Source: CAVQFB01 sp963711675
GTDB taxonomy: Bacteria; Acidobacteriota; Terriglobia; Terriglobales; Acidobacteriaceae
NCBI GenBank assembly: GCA_963711675.1
Contig: CAVQFB010000013.1
Coordinates: 219,239-283,238 of the forward strand
DNA: 64,000 nucleotides
Direction: 5' to 3'
Of this stretch, positions 1 to 9,057 are shown piece by piece. How positions within the stretch are numbered: the stretch's first letter is position 1; each line of letters begins with the position of its first letter. Under the pieces are notes generated by a model. That model saw nothing but the letters and a program-made list of their open reading frames with translations, searched no databases and was not told the DNA's origin. A program made the position numbers and the translations under genes.

Positions 1-495
1 CCCGCGGGCATGCCCGGTTGGGGCCTGTATCAAGGCAAGAAAAATGATGTCCCGTACGCCGTCATCAACCTGCAAGGCCGCGTCTTCATGAGCTCCAACG
101 ACGACCCTTTCCGCGTCGTCGACCAGCTGCTCAAAGACACCAGCGCGAAGGTTGTCCTGGTCGATATCCACGCCGAAGCCACCTCGGAAAAAATTTCCAT
201 GGGCTGGTATTTGGACGGTAGGGTAACCGCCGTCTTGGGTACTCACACTCACGTCCCCACCGCAGACGAGCGCGTCCTGCCCAAGGGTACGGCCTACATT
301 ACCGATGTGGGCATGACCGGTCCTTATGACGGCGTCATCGGCGTAAAAAAGGAGCTGGTGCTGGACAGATTTCTCACCAATATGCCTACGCGATTCGAGC
401 CTGCCGCCGGAGACCCCCGGCTTTGCGCGGTGATCATCGACTGTGAGGAAACGACCGGCCGAGCGCGCTCCATCGAGCGCCTCATGGTCCAGTAA
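1..495 (+). CDS. ymdB: YmdB-family metallophosphoesterase, 3' part (5' end outside window)
   Basis: The frame is open from base 1 and ends at TAA 493-495, so about 164 C-terminal residues are present; the first ATG at 10 is internal. Visible family motifs are VDIHAEATSEK, which holds the His and Glu of the dimetal site, and GTHTHV followed by ITDVGMTGPYD. These are hallmarks of the YmdB/TIGR00282 calcineurin-like phosphodiesterases, cytoplasmic enzymes of about 260-280 residues that hydrolyse 2',3'-cyclic nucleotides and, in Bacillus, influence biofilm decisions. The missing part should hold the first metal-binding motif. The next gene starts 111 bases downstream on the same strand. The family call is firm; the physiological substrate is not shown by sequence. 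Confidence 0.9.
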   Translation, partial: PAGMPGWGLYQGKKNDVPYAVINLQGRVFMSSNDDPFRVVDQLLKDTSAKVVLVDIHAEATSEKISMGWYLDGRVTAVLGTHTHVPTADERVLPKGTAYITDVGMTGPYDGVIGVKKELVLDRFLTNMPTRFEPAAGDPRLCAVIIDCEETTGRARSIERLMVQ

Positions 496-606
496 CCTCC
501 GGCGCTAAATCGCGCAATCTTGGCCTCTTGGCCTGAATAATCAAAAGTACTAGCACCCGCTCAAAAACCCGGCGAGTCAGCCCTGGGCCTAGTAGAATTA
601 CCGGAA

Positions 607-2469
607 GTGCGTTGGCGAATCCAATTCCTGCCGGCAGTTCTTATCTCAACGCTTTTAGTTGTGTGCGCGCTCGCTGCCGATGAGCCCGCCATCCCGCCCG
701 TATTGCACTGCGCAGACGGAATTCCCGGCGCAGCTTCCTGTACGGCATCAAAGAAGGACTTGAAGGAAGCACACGAGGCTTTCAAGCGCGGCTTGAAACT
801 GCAGAAGTCCAGACATCTCGACGCCGCCTACGAGCAGTTCGAAAAGGCGGCCGAAGCTGTTCCCGGCGATATCCAGTACGTCACCGATCGCGAATTGCTT
901 CGCCAGCAACTTGTATTCAACCACGTGCAGAACGGGAACGCGGATCTGACCAACGGCAAACAGATTGAAGCCCTCGCGGAATTCCGCAGCGCGCTCCAGC
1001 TTGACCCCAAGAACGAATTCGCGCGCCAGCGCCTCGAAGACGCTCTCGGCCCGCTGGCCCCGAAGGTTGCCCAGGCCCCACAGGTTGTCGCCCAAGCCGA
1101 CGAACTAAAGGCGTTCCCACTGCAACGCCTGTCGGACTTTCACTATCGCGGCGATTCACGGGGACTTCTGGACGAGGTGGCGCGAGCTTACGGTCTCGAA
1201 GCTTCGCTCGACGATTCCGTGGTGTCACGCCGTGTTCGCTTTGACCTCGAAAACGCGGACTTCCCTGCCGCGATCGCGGCGGTCTGTTCGGTCACCAAGT
1301 CGTTTTGGATGCCGCTGGACGACAAGCAGATCTTCATCGCCAGTGAAACGCCCGAAAATCACCGCACCTTCGACCGCATGGGAATGCGCACGTTCTATGT
1401 GCCGCAAGCCTCAACCGCCCAGGAACTGAACGAATTCGTCAACACGTTCCGCAGTGTGTTTGAACTCCGCTTCCTCATGGCTCAACCCAACACCAGCACC
1501 ATCACGATGCGGGCTCCAGTCCCAATGTTAGAGGCTGCGACGAAGTTCCTGGAAGAGCTGGATACGTCGCGTCCCGAGGTGATGCTGGACGTGAAGACCT
1601 ACGAGGTCAGTCATACTCTGACCCGCAACATGGGACTTCACGTTCCTAACGACTTCAACCTTTTCAACATTCCGGTCGCCGCGCTTGCCGCATTGGGTGG
1701 CCAGAACATTCAGAGTCTGATCAACCAGCTGATTTCCGGCGGAGGCATAAACCAGGCGGGCAATTCGGCTATCTCTGCGCTGCTCGCTCAACTTCAGGGT
1801 CAGCAGAACGGAATTTTCAGCCAGCCCCTGGCAACCTTCGGCGGCGGACTCACTTTCATGGGGTTAAGCCTCGATCAGCTCAGCGCAACTCTTTCCCTGA
1901 ATGAGAGTTCGATCCGGAACCTGGAGCACGCAACCCTCCGCGCCTCGCAAGGTAAGGACACCAATTTTCACCTGGGGAGCCGTTACCCGATCCTGAATGC
2001 CAGTTTCGCGCCTATCTTTAACACACCTGCAATTTCGCAGGTGATAGGCAACAACAGTTTTCAGGCTCCGTTCCCCTCATTCAATTACGAAGATATCGGA
2101 CTGAGCGTCAAAGCCAAGCCCTCCATACACCGTAATGCCGATGTTAGCCTTCAGCTGGAGCTGCAACTCCGGTCGCTGGGCACTCAAACCGTGAACGGAA
2201 TCCCCGTTATCAGCAATCGGGAATACAAGGGAAGCATCACGTTGAAGGACGGCGAGCCCGCAGTTGTGGCTGGCTCGATTTCTAATTCCGAGCTCCGCAG
2301 CCTCACCGGTATTCCGGGACTGGGCGGCGTCCCGGGGTTAAACCAGATCATGACCAACAACACCAAAGAGGACGATCAAGATGAACTGCTGATCGTCATC
2401 ACGCCGCACATTCTGGGCGCGCCTATGCCCGATTCAAGCTCTGAAATCTGGATGTCCAGCGTTCATTAG
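607..2469 (+). CDS. TPR-containing secretin (type II/III secretion GspD/PilQ family)
   Basis: 620 residues from a GTG at 607. Residues 1-23 form a signal peptide ending ALA, residues 50-145 hold TPR-like helices, 165-340 an STN/N0-N1-like periplasmic region, and about 430-612 a secretin core ending in the typical GIPGLGGVPGLN and LLIVITPHI segments. Secretins form outer-membrane channels for type II secretion or type IV pili. No other secretion gene is adjacent, so the gene stands alone; that layout, with TPRs fused in front, suggests a self-contained or dispersed system. The start is uncertain because no strong Shine-Dalgarno precedes the GTG. Confidence 0.88.
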   Translation: MRWRIQFLPAVLISTLLVVCALAADEPAIPPVLHCADGIPGAASCTASKKDLKEAHEAFKRGLKLQKSRHLDAAYEQFEKAAEAVPGDIQYVTDRELLRQQLVFNHVQNGNADLTNGKQIEALAEFRSALQLDPKNEFARQRLEDALGPLAPKVAQAPQVVAQADELKAFPLQRLSDFHYRGDSRGLLDEVARAYGLEASLDDSVVSRRVRFDLENADFPAAIAAVCSVTKSFWMPLDDKQIFIASETPENHRTFDRMGMRTFYVPQASTAQELNEFVNTFRSVFELRFLMAQPNTSTITMRAPVPMLEAATKFLEELDTSRPEVMLDVKTYEVSHTLTRNMGLHVPNDFNLFNIPVAALAALGGQNIQSLINQLISGGGINQAGNSAISALLAQLQGQQNGIFSQPLATFGGGLTFMGLSLDQLSATLSLNESSIRNLEHATLRASQGKDTNFHLGSRYPILNASFAPIFNTPAISQVIGNNSFQAPFPSFNYEDIGLSVKAKPSIHRNADVSLQLELQLRSLGTQTVNGIPVISNREYKGSITLKDGEPAVVAGSISNSELRSLTGIPGLGGVPGLNQIMTNNTKEDDQDELLIVITPHILGAPMPDSSSEIWMSSVH

Positions 2470-2494
2470 CAGAACACCTCAATCCAACGCACCC

Positions 2495-3361
2495 TCAGTT
2501 TCCCTGCTTCGCCGCAAAATCTACCAGTTGCTTGAAGGTCTCTGGAGGGAGGCCAAGATTGCCGATCTTGCGCCCGTTCACAAAGACCGTTGGAGTACCG
2601 TTGACGCCAAGCGCCTTGCCCAGGGCCACAGACTTATTCACCCGCGCCGCAGTTTCGGGCTTAGCCGCGCAGCCGGCTGTTTCCGCGCCGTTCATTCCCG
2701 CATCCGTAGCAATCGCAGTGAGCTTCTCGTCCGCATTGGCCTCCGTGATCTCCGACTGGCTTTCGTAGGTCTTGGAGACAAATTTCCAGAAAGCATCGTT
2801 CGACGCGCGCGCCACGCAGTCTGCGTACGCTGCACCCTTAGCCGCCCAGTTGTGCGAGGGAAGCGGGAAGCTCTGGAAGACAAACCGCGCCTGCGGTTCG
2901 TCGGTGAGCAACTTTTCAATAATCGGCTGGGCCTCCTTGCAGTGCGGGCATTGCAAATCGCTGAACTCCACAATCATGACCGGCGAATCTTGCGGCCCTT
3001 TAGCTGGACCGTTGATTCCCTTCCTGAGCGCCTCGGCCGCGGGCGCAAACGGCTTCGCGCCGAACGCTATCAGATCCCCCGCCATCGCATGCTTCCCGTC
3101 CTCGGTAACAAAGAATTTTGTACCTTGCGCGCCCTGTGGCCCGGTAATCAACACGTTTACTTCGGCGAGCCCCTGCGCCTCCGAAGGTTTGATCTCCACG
3201 ACTTTCCAGCTCAGGGTCGAGTCGTACCCAAACGTCTGTTGCATGAAAGAATTCACCGTTTCTTCGGACGGCAGTTTCGCCCCAGCGGGCTTGTCTTGTG
3301 CGCTCGCGGCCACAACGAGGAACAGAGCGAGCATGATGACGCGGGCAAGTTTTCGGTACAT
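2495..3361 (-). CDS. DsbA-family thioredoxin-fold protein, exported
   Basis: 288 residues from ATG 3361, chosen because AAAGGA lies six bases upstream; a GTG at 3382 abuts the nadE stop but lacks such a site. A signal peptide (about 1-22, ending ASAQ) is followed by an N-terminal region of about 100 residues and then a thioredoxin_4/DsbA domain with C138-P-H-C141, a helical insertion and a cis-Pro loop near NGTPTVFVNGR. The family acts in the periplasm as disulfide oxidase or isomerase. It lies 21 bases after nadE on the same strand, probably co-transcribed. Whether it oxidises or isomerises cannot be told from the CPHC motif alone. Confidence 0.88.
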   Translation of the reverse strand: MYRKLARVIMLALFLVVAASAQDKPAGAKLPSEETVNSFMQQTFGYDSTLSWKVVEIKPSEAQGLAEVNVLITGPQGAQGTKFFVTEDGKHAMAGDLIAFGAKPFAPAAEALRKGINGPAKGPQDSPVMIVEFSDLQCPHCKEAQPIIEKLLTDEPQARFVFQSFPLPSHNWAAKGAAYADCVARASNDAFWKFVSKTYESQSEITEANADEKLTAIATDAGMNGAETAGCAAKPETAARVNKSVALGKALGVNGTPTVFVNGRKIGNLGLPPETFKQLVDFAAKQGN

Positions 3362-3382
3362 GATGTCCTTTCGGGTACTCAC

Positions 3383-5026
3383 TCAAGAAAGTTCGGATCT
3401 GGCGGCAATGGGAAAGCGGCGGCCGAAGCCAAATGCCTTGGCGGAGATTTTAATACCTGGAGCGGCCTGCTGGCGCTTGTATTCGCTTCGATCAACCATC
3501 TGCATCACTCGCCGTACCAGCGCAAGGTCGAAGTTATGCGCGGCTGCGATTTGCTCCGCTGTGCGCAAGTCCTCCACATAATCTTCCAGAATCGCATCCA
3601 GCACGTCGTACGGGGGCAACGTGTCACTGTCCTTCTGGTCGGCGCGCAACTCCGCAGACGGCGGCTTGGTCAGGCTGGCCTCTGGAATCACCGCCCGCCG
3701 CGAGTTTACATACCGCGCAAGACGATAAACCAGAGTCTTGGGCACGTCCGAAATCACCGCCAGCCCGCCGACCATGTCGCCATACAGAGTACAGTACCCT
3801 ACGCCTAGTTCGCTCTTGTTGCCGGTTGAAAGCACGATCGCGCGAAACTTGTTGGAAAGGGCCATCAGCAACGTGCCGCGCGCACGTGATTGCAGGTTTT
3901 CCTCGGTCTCATCTTCCTTCAGGCCGCTGAAGACCTCCTTCAGCACCTTACGATAGCTGCAATAGATTTCCCCGATCGGCAACAGCTCAAAACGGATTTT
4001 CAGGTTCTGCGCCAGCTTTCTCGCATCTTCGATGGAGCCCGGTGACGAGTATGGCCCCGGCATCCCCACCCCGATCACGTTCTCCCGCCCCACCGCCTGA
4101 GCCGCAATCACTGCAGTCAGGGCGGAATCGATGCCGCCGCTCAGCCCCACGATCACTTTGCTGAAGCCGCACTTGTGAACATAGTCCCGCGTTCCCAGCA
4201 CAAGCCCACCGAACGCACTGGCCTCCTCACCCTCGATCTGCTCGTGCATTTCGCCGGTAAGGTCATTCGGATCGAACAGGATCAGGTCTTCCTCAAACGA
4301 CTTGCCTTGCGCGATCACGCGTCCGTCCGGCGCCAGTACTAGGCTCGATCCGTCGAATACAAGACTATCGTTGCCCCCAACCTGGTTCACCATCGCCACG
4401 GGAACTTTTCGATTGCGGGCAATGCTGGCTAGCATCTCCTGGCGAAACTCGCGCTTGCCCACCCAAAAGGGTGAAGCGGAAATATTGAGTACAAAATTCC
4501 CGCCCGCACTTACCAGCGCCTCGACCGGATCAAATCCATACAGCCGCTTGTTCCAGAAATGTTTGTCGTTCCAGGCGTCCTCGCAGATGGTCAGCGCCAT
4601 CTGTTTGCCGCAGAATCCCAGCAACTGCTGGCTGGGCGCAGGCGCAAAATTCCGCATCTCGTCGAACACATCGTAGGTGGGAAGCAGCATCTTCGACTGC
4701 ACGAAAGCTATGGCGCCGTCCTTCAGCAGGGCCGCCGAATTCATCACTGACTTCCCGGTTTCCGCCGCTGCTGGAGTAACGAGCCCGCAGATCACGGCGA
4801 TGCCTTGCGTCTCCTTGGCGATCCACTCTGCCGTCTCAAGATTGTGCTTTACAAAGGAAGCCCGTTCCACCAGATCGCGCGGTGGATAGCCGCACACCGA
4901 CAGTTCGGGAAACAGGATCAGACCCGCTCCCGCCGTCTGCGCCCGGCGCGCAAACTCCACCATCTTTGTGGCGTTCCCGCTGAAATCCCCTACCGTCGGA
5001 TTGATCTGCCCCAACGCAATCTTCAC
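3383..5026 (-). CDS. nadE: Glutamine-dependent NAD(+) synthetase
   Basis: 547 residues, normal length for the two-domain bacterial enzyme. Residues 1-260 form a nitrilase-type glutaminase with the E41-K112-C148 triad (in FPELSVCGYPP, QSKMLLPTYDVFDE and LTICEDAW). Residues 275-540 form the synthetase with the pyrophosphatase P-loop SGGIDS at 296-301 and the GNKSELGVGYCTLYGD segment. It amidates deaminoNAD with ammonia channelled from glutamine, the last step of NAD synthesis in the cytoplasm. The ATG start gives a canonical N-terminus (MKIALGQINP). The exported thioredoxin-fold gene follows. Confidence 0.97.
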   Translation of the reverse strand: MKIALGQINPTVGDFSGNATKMVEFARRAQTAGAGLILFPELSVCGYPPRDLVERASFVKHNLETAEWIAKETQGIAVICGLVTPAAAETGKSVMNSAALLKDGAIAFVQSKMLLPTYDVFDEMRNFAPAPSQQLLGFCGKQMALTICEDAWNDKHFWNKRLYGFDPVEALVSAGGNFVLNISASPFWVGKREFRQEMLASIARNRKVPVAMVNQVGGNDSLVFDGSSLVLAPDGRVIAQGKSFEEDLILFDPNDLTGEMHEQIEGEEASAFGGLVLGTRDYVHKCGFSKVIVGLSGGIDSALTAVIAAQAVGRENVIGVGMPGPYSSPGSIEDARKLAQNLKIRFELLPIGEIYCSYRKVLKEVFSGLKEDETEENLQSRARGTLLMALSNKFRAIVLSTGNKSELGVGYCTLYGDMVGGLAVISDVPKTLVYRLARYVNSRRAVIPEASLTKPPSAELRADQKDSDTLPPYDVLDAILEDYVEDLRTAEQIAAAHNFDLALVRRVMQMVDRSEYKRQQAAPGIKISAKAFGFGRRFPIAARSELS

Positions 5027-5157
5027 CGTTCCAGTTTAATGGGCCAGCCCATTGCCGCCAAGTCTCGGCGCGGGATGCGGGCTCTGGCAAGGTATCTCGC
5101 ACACCGAAAAATGTGTGGCAGTCAATTGTTGTTCCGCGATCACATCCGAAAGCGGGA

Positions 5158-5191
5158 ATTGAGTAAAGCCGTATATTGAGTAAAGCCGTAT
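5158..5191. repeat. Perfect 17-bp tandem duplication in the nadE/sugar dehydrogenase intergenic region
   Basis: The unit ATTGAGTAAAGCCGTAT occurs at 5158-5174 and again at 5175-5191 without a spacer. It sits in the 308-base gap between two divergent genes, where both promoters must lie, so it may be an operator or a recent duplication. No other feature was recognised in 5027-5334. Confidence 0.8.
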
Positions 5192-5334
5192 TATGAGAGC
5201 GTGCACTATATAGGAAATAACCCAAGCTTGTGACATCACTAGCTTCGAGATGCACCTGATAATGTCCTGCCGGTGCATTGGATGATCGACGCTGGAAGTC
5301 ATCAGCTATCAATCAAAACTCAGGAGCTCAAAAC

Positions 5335-6651
5335 GTGCGAATAAGCGTGTTTGGTCTCGGCTATGTGGGTTCAGTCACCGTAGCGTGCCTTGCCCAAGCC
5401 GGACACGACATCATCGGGGTTGACCTCAATTCCTTCAAAGTTGAGACGCTGCAATCTGGACGCAGCCCGATCACCGAACCAGGAACGAATCAGCTCGTGG
5501 CCGAGGCCTGCGCTGCAGGACGTCTACACGCGACCACCGATGCTCATGAAGCCATTCATGAATCGGATATCTCTTTCGTCTGCGTCTCCACTCCCAGCCA
5601 GCGCTCGGGCAAACTTGATTTGAGTCACGTGATGGGGGTTGCGCAGGAGATCGGCACAGCTCTCCGTGACAAGCCAGCGCCTCACACTGTCGTTCTGCGC
5701 AGTACTGTCCTGCCCGGCACAACGGAAGCTTCCCTCATTCCTGCTCTCGAAAACGCGAGCGGACGCCGCGCCGGCCACGATTTCACCGTCTGCTATAACC
5801 CGGAGTTTATGCGCGAAGGCAGTGCCGTGGCCGACTTCTCGCACCCTCCTTATACGATCCTTGGCGCGCGAAAGCCCGCCGACGTCGCGCAACTCAGCGA
5901 ACTGTACAAGAATCTGCCGTCCAAAATGTACGTGACCAGTTTTCCCGTCGCTGAAATGACCAAGTACGCGTCCAATGCCTTCCACGCCGTCAAGGTTGCC
6001 TTTGCCAACGAGATTGGCACGCTGTGCAAGCACCTCGGGGCAGAAGCCAACCTTGTAAAAGACATCTTCACTTCCGACACTAAATTGAACGTCTCACCCG
6101 CCTATTTGTCGCCCGGCTTCGCTTTCGGCGGATCGTGTTTACCTAAGTACCTTCGAGCATTGACCTATCAGGCCAAGGCCCTTGACCTGCACATACCCCT
6201 GCTTGAGTCCGTGTTGCGCAGCAATCAGGAGCATCTCGACCGCGCCATGGAAGCGATTGTGGCTGCCGGAAAGAGAAAGATTGGCATGCTCGGTTTGAGT
6301 TTCAAAACTGGAACCGATGATCTGCGTGAGAGTCCCCACGTCGAACTGATCAAGCGATTGCTGGGCGAAGGCTATCAGGTCCGGGTTTGGGACCCGGAGG
6401 TGTCCCTAGGCCGTCTGGTCGGCTCCAACCGCGTGTACATTGAGGAAGTGATTCCCCACATCGGTTCACTCCTCCTGACCGAATTGGCGGACGTGGTTCG
6501 CGATGCGGAAGTCGTCGTAGTCGCCACCAAGTCTGTTCCTAAGGCTGACCTCCTTCGCCATCTGAATCCCCGCCACACGGTAATTGATTTCGTCAATCTC
6601 GAGCCATCCGATCGCCTGACTCCGAACAACTCCCACGGCATCTGCTGGTAA
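5335..6651 (+). CDS. UDP-glucose/GDP-mannose 6-dehydrogenase family (AlgD-like)
   Basis: 438 residues from GTG 5335, which has AGGAG eight bases upstream; longer frames back to 5278 lack a site. The N-terminal Rossmann fold begins VFGLGYVGSV, the central helix and cysteine loop read GGSC(268)LPK(271), and the C-terminal domain contains LGLSFKTGTDDLRESP, a segment very like GDP-mannose dehydrogenase AlgD. The family oxidises the sugar C6 alcohol twice with NAD to a uronic acid for envelope or exopolysaccharide. The residue after K271 is Tyr (codon TAC) where the family has a conserved Asp, so activity is uncertain. The substrate is not determined. Confidence 0.88.
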   Translation: MRISVFGLGYVGSVTVACLAQAGHDIIGVDLNSFKVETLQSGRSPITEPGTNQLVAEACAAGRLHATTDAHEAIHESDISFVCVSTPSQRSGKLDLSHVMGVAQEIGTALRDKPAPHTVVLRSTVLPGTTEASLIPALENASGRRAGHDFTVCYNPEFMREGSAVADFSHPPYTILGARKPADVAQLSELYKNLPSKMYVTSFPVAEMTKYASNAFHAVKVAFANEIGTLCKHLGAEANLVKDIFTSDTKLNVSPAYLSPGFAFGGSCLPKYLRALTYQAKALDLHIPLLESVLRSNQEHLDRAMEAIVAAGKRKIGMLGLSFKTGTDDLRESPHVELIKRLLGEGYQVRVWDPEVSLGRLVGSNRVYIEEVIPHIGSLLLTELADVVRDAEVVVVATKSVPKADLLRHLNPRHTVIDFVNLEPSDRLTPNNSHGICW

Positions 6652-6675
6652 CTGGTTTTGAGTTGGAGCCGCGTC

Positions 6676-7695
6676 CTAGTTGGGTACCTGCGGCGCGTTC
6701 GGATCGGGACTCCCGGAGGGCACCGGCATGGGCATCGGCACTTTGCCACCGGCAGGCATGCTGGTGGGAGAGTCCCCCGGCGGTAAGTCTTCCCCGGGCC
6801 GGCGCAAGGTTGGCGCATTCACCGGCCGCTCCTTGGGCTCTTCCTGCTTGGCGACGGTCGGAGCGGTCTGCAGATCCACTTCTTTTTCCGTGCGCAGGAC
6901 CTTCTCTCCGCTCATCTTCATGATCTCGACCCGCACTACTTCGTCGCCCACCATGCGGATGAACTGCACATCCTGGGGCGGTGTACCGTAGATCCAATCT
7001 TCGTATTCGGTCGTCCCGTCTTTCTCGCGGATCTTCTTCGGAGGCCGGCCCATGGCGTAGGTGACCATCTCACGGTTCATTCCCACCAGAACCTCGTGTT
7101 TCTTGATGGCTTCTTTGACTTTGGGTGGGACAGTGTCCAGATAGGCTTCCACGGCTGACTTTGCGTTGAAGTCGAACACCGGATGCAGCAAGTCTTTCAA
7201 CTGGGCCGACGTCAACTCCGGGATGTAGTGGTCGAAATACAACTCAACCAGAGACCCGCGCGGATTGGCGCTTGAGTCCGAGGGCGCGATTGGCGCCTCT
7301 CCACCCGAAGCTCCCGTAATGGTGATCCGCTGATACCACTTCTGCTTCTTGATGGGCCCGCCATTGATCTCGAACCGGATGTGATCGTCTTTCATGATCA
7401 CATCGGAGATACGCGCCTGCTCACCCGGCTTCGCCGCCGGACCCCACATCGCCATCAACTGCTGCAACTCAGCTCCATTCGGGAAAACCACTCCATTTTT
7501 CAGTTTCAGGCCCGTCCTGCCCATGGGAAACGGCGTCCGTATGTAGACCAGTTCGGCGTTGAATGCGCGGATGATCTCCATACGCGTCTCTTTCGACATT
7601 CGGGGAGGCGGCGAATCCTTCCCGTAGCTGGAAACGACCAGGCAAGGAAGGAGAGTTACCTGCAGGAGAGAGGCCGTGATACGCGGATACTTCAT
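6676..7695 (-). CDS. Exported protein with BamE/SmpA-like C-terminal region, function unknown
   Basis: 339 residues with an N-terminal signal peptide (about 1-25). I do not recognise the family. Residues 60-200 form a mixed alpha/beta region. Residues 200-265 contain GMNREMVTYAMGRPPKKIR, WIYGTPP and a following strand pair, a pattern like the small BamE/OmlA fold (G-x-n-V-x-x-x-M/L-G-x-P, then W-x-Y). The C-terminus is a low-complexity Pro/Gly/Met tail (PMPMPVPSGSPDPN). It is convergent with the sugar dehydrogenase (24 bases apart) and 72 bases downstream of the GHMP kinase on the same strand. An envelope location is inferred from the signal peptide. Confidence 0.7.
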   Translation of the reverse strand: MKYPRITASLLQVTLLPCLVVSSYGKDSPPPRMSKETRMEIIRAFNAELVYIRTPFPMGRTGLKLKNGVVFPNGAELQQLMAMWGPAAKPGEQARISDVIMKDDHIRFEINGGPIKKQKWYQRITITGASGGEAPIAPSDSSANPRGSLVELYFDHYIPELTSAQLKDLLHPVFDFNAKSAVEAYLDTVPPKVKEAIKKHEVLVGMNREMVTYAMGRPPKKIREKDGTTEYEDWIYGTPPQDVQFIRMVGDEVVRVEIMKMSGEKVLRTEKEVDLQTAPTVAKQEEPKERPVNAPTLRRPGEDLPPGDSPTSMPAGGKVPMPMPVPSGSPDPNAPQVPN

Positions 7696-7767
7696 GGGTT
7701 ACCCCAAGCCCAATTCTGCCCTTATTATAGACCTAGACACCGCTAACGGGATGCCCCGTCCGTCGCC

Positions 7768-8802
7768 CTACGCCGTCGCATACCTCAATCCATTTCGCGC
7801 CACCTGTAGGGGAAGGACTCTCCCTCCATTCTCGCCAATCGCCGTGGCCACCCGGCTGCTCGCGCCTTTTTCGGTCAGGAAAATTACGCAGCCACCGCCA
7901 CCCGCCCCACACACCTTGGCCGCTCGCCCGCCATGCTTGCCTGCCACCGCGATCAGCTTATCGATCAGCGGCGTAGTGATTCCCGGAGCATTCGTTCGCC
8001 TCAGCTTCCACTCCTCGCGCAACAGCCGTGCGATATCCTCCCAGTCGCTGCGCAACAGGGCCTGGTGCATCGCTCCCGCAATTTCCGCAATGCGTTCGAA
8101 GTTCCGGAATACGCGCTTGTTACCGTCGATGTGCGCCTTGAAGACTTCCCAGTTGTTGATGCCCGATTGCCGCGGCGCTCCCGTGTAGGCCAGCACGAAA
8201 CGGGACTCAATCTCCTCCGGGGCGATGGGAACCTCCTCGCGGTGAATGCCATCGGCATCCAAATGAATCGAGCTGATGCCGCCGTAGAGAGCCGGGTAAT
8301 AGTCCTGGCAGCCCGTGGGCACGCCGATGATCTGTGCCTCCACGTTCTGCGCGATGACCCGCATCTGTTCGAGCGTAAGGTTGCGGTCGGTAAACCGGGC
8401 CAGCGCTGCCGTCGTGGCAATCATCAGGGCCGACGATCCCGAGATGCCCGCACCCGCCGGCGATTCTGAATTCGTCTCCACCAACAGTCCTTCTTTCGGC
8501 GCGAAAAACTGCACCATCCGTGCGGCGAGCGCGTGCCGGAACCTCTTGGCACTGCGCAAAGCGTCCAGATCGGCAAACTCTTCGCCCTTGTGGGTGTCCA
8601 CCGAATGGAACTGGATGCGTTTCCCTTTGAGGGGCGTGATGCGGCACGTGGTCAGAATGTTCACCGCGAAGTTCAGAGTCACTGCGCCGTGGTGGAACAA
8701 ATACAGTGGCCAAAGATCGATGGTCCCACCTGCCAGATCGGCGCGGCATGGTGCCTGAGCAACAATGTCGGGGCCCCCGGTCGTGATCGGTGATGGATTC
8801 AT
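7768..8802 (-). CDS. GHMP-family sugar kinase
   Basis: 344 residues from ATG 8802; an open extension to 8982 is rejected because family alignment begins near APCRADLAGGTIDLWP. The glycine-rich ATP loop is SPAGAGISGSSALM and the C-terminal GHMP motif is CGAGGGGCVIFL. Such kinases (D-glycero-D-manno-heptose 7-phosphate kinase, fucokinase and L-arabinokinase relatives) phosphorylate sugars for nucleotide-sugar synthesis. The nearby nucleotide-sugar dehydrogenase fits a surface-polysaccharide role. The substrate cannot be assigned from the sequence. Confidence 0.87.
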   Translation of the reverse strand: MNPSPITTGGPDIVAQAPCRADLAGGTIDLWPLYLFHHGAVTLNFAVNILTTCRITPLKGKRIQFHSVDTHKGEEFADLDALRSAKRFRHALAARMVQFFAPKEGLLVETNSESPAGAGISGSSALMIATTAALARFTDRNLTLEQMRVIAQNVEAQIIGVPTGCQDYYPALYGGISSIHLDADGIHREEVPIAPEEIESRFVLAYTGAPRQSGINNWEVFKAHIDGNKRVFRNFERIAEIAGAMHQALLRSDWEDIARLLREEWKLRRTNAPGITTPLIDKLIAVAGKHGGRAAKVCGAGGGGCVIFLTEKGASSRVATAIGENGGRVLPLQVARNGLRYATA

Positions 8803-9057
8803 GAGACTGTTTGTACCATGAACCGTCGTCGAACCTAGCGCCTTGAACTTCCTTTGCCAACCTCCCCGAATGAGACCTCTGAGCCTTAACGGAGAGACTG
8901 CTCGAAACCGCGACTGGGCAGGCGGTACGGAGATTTGAAAAACTTTGTCGAGTGCATTGACAACTCCTTTCATTTGCCGCACACTCGCCTAAAGCCGCCA
9001 ATCGTCCGTCTTAACAACCACCACGACTCTCAGCCAAGCCGTGTTAGGAGTCGCCTG

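Noticed and set aside
2528..3808. 426-residue plus-strand open frame
   Set aside because: It is antisense to the thioredoxin-fold and nadE genes, which have complete family motifs; its Arg/His-rich translation is typical of a GC-rich shadow.
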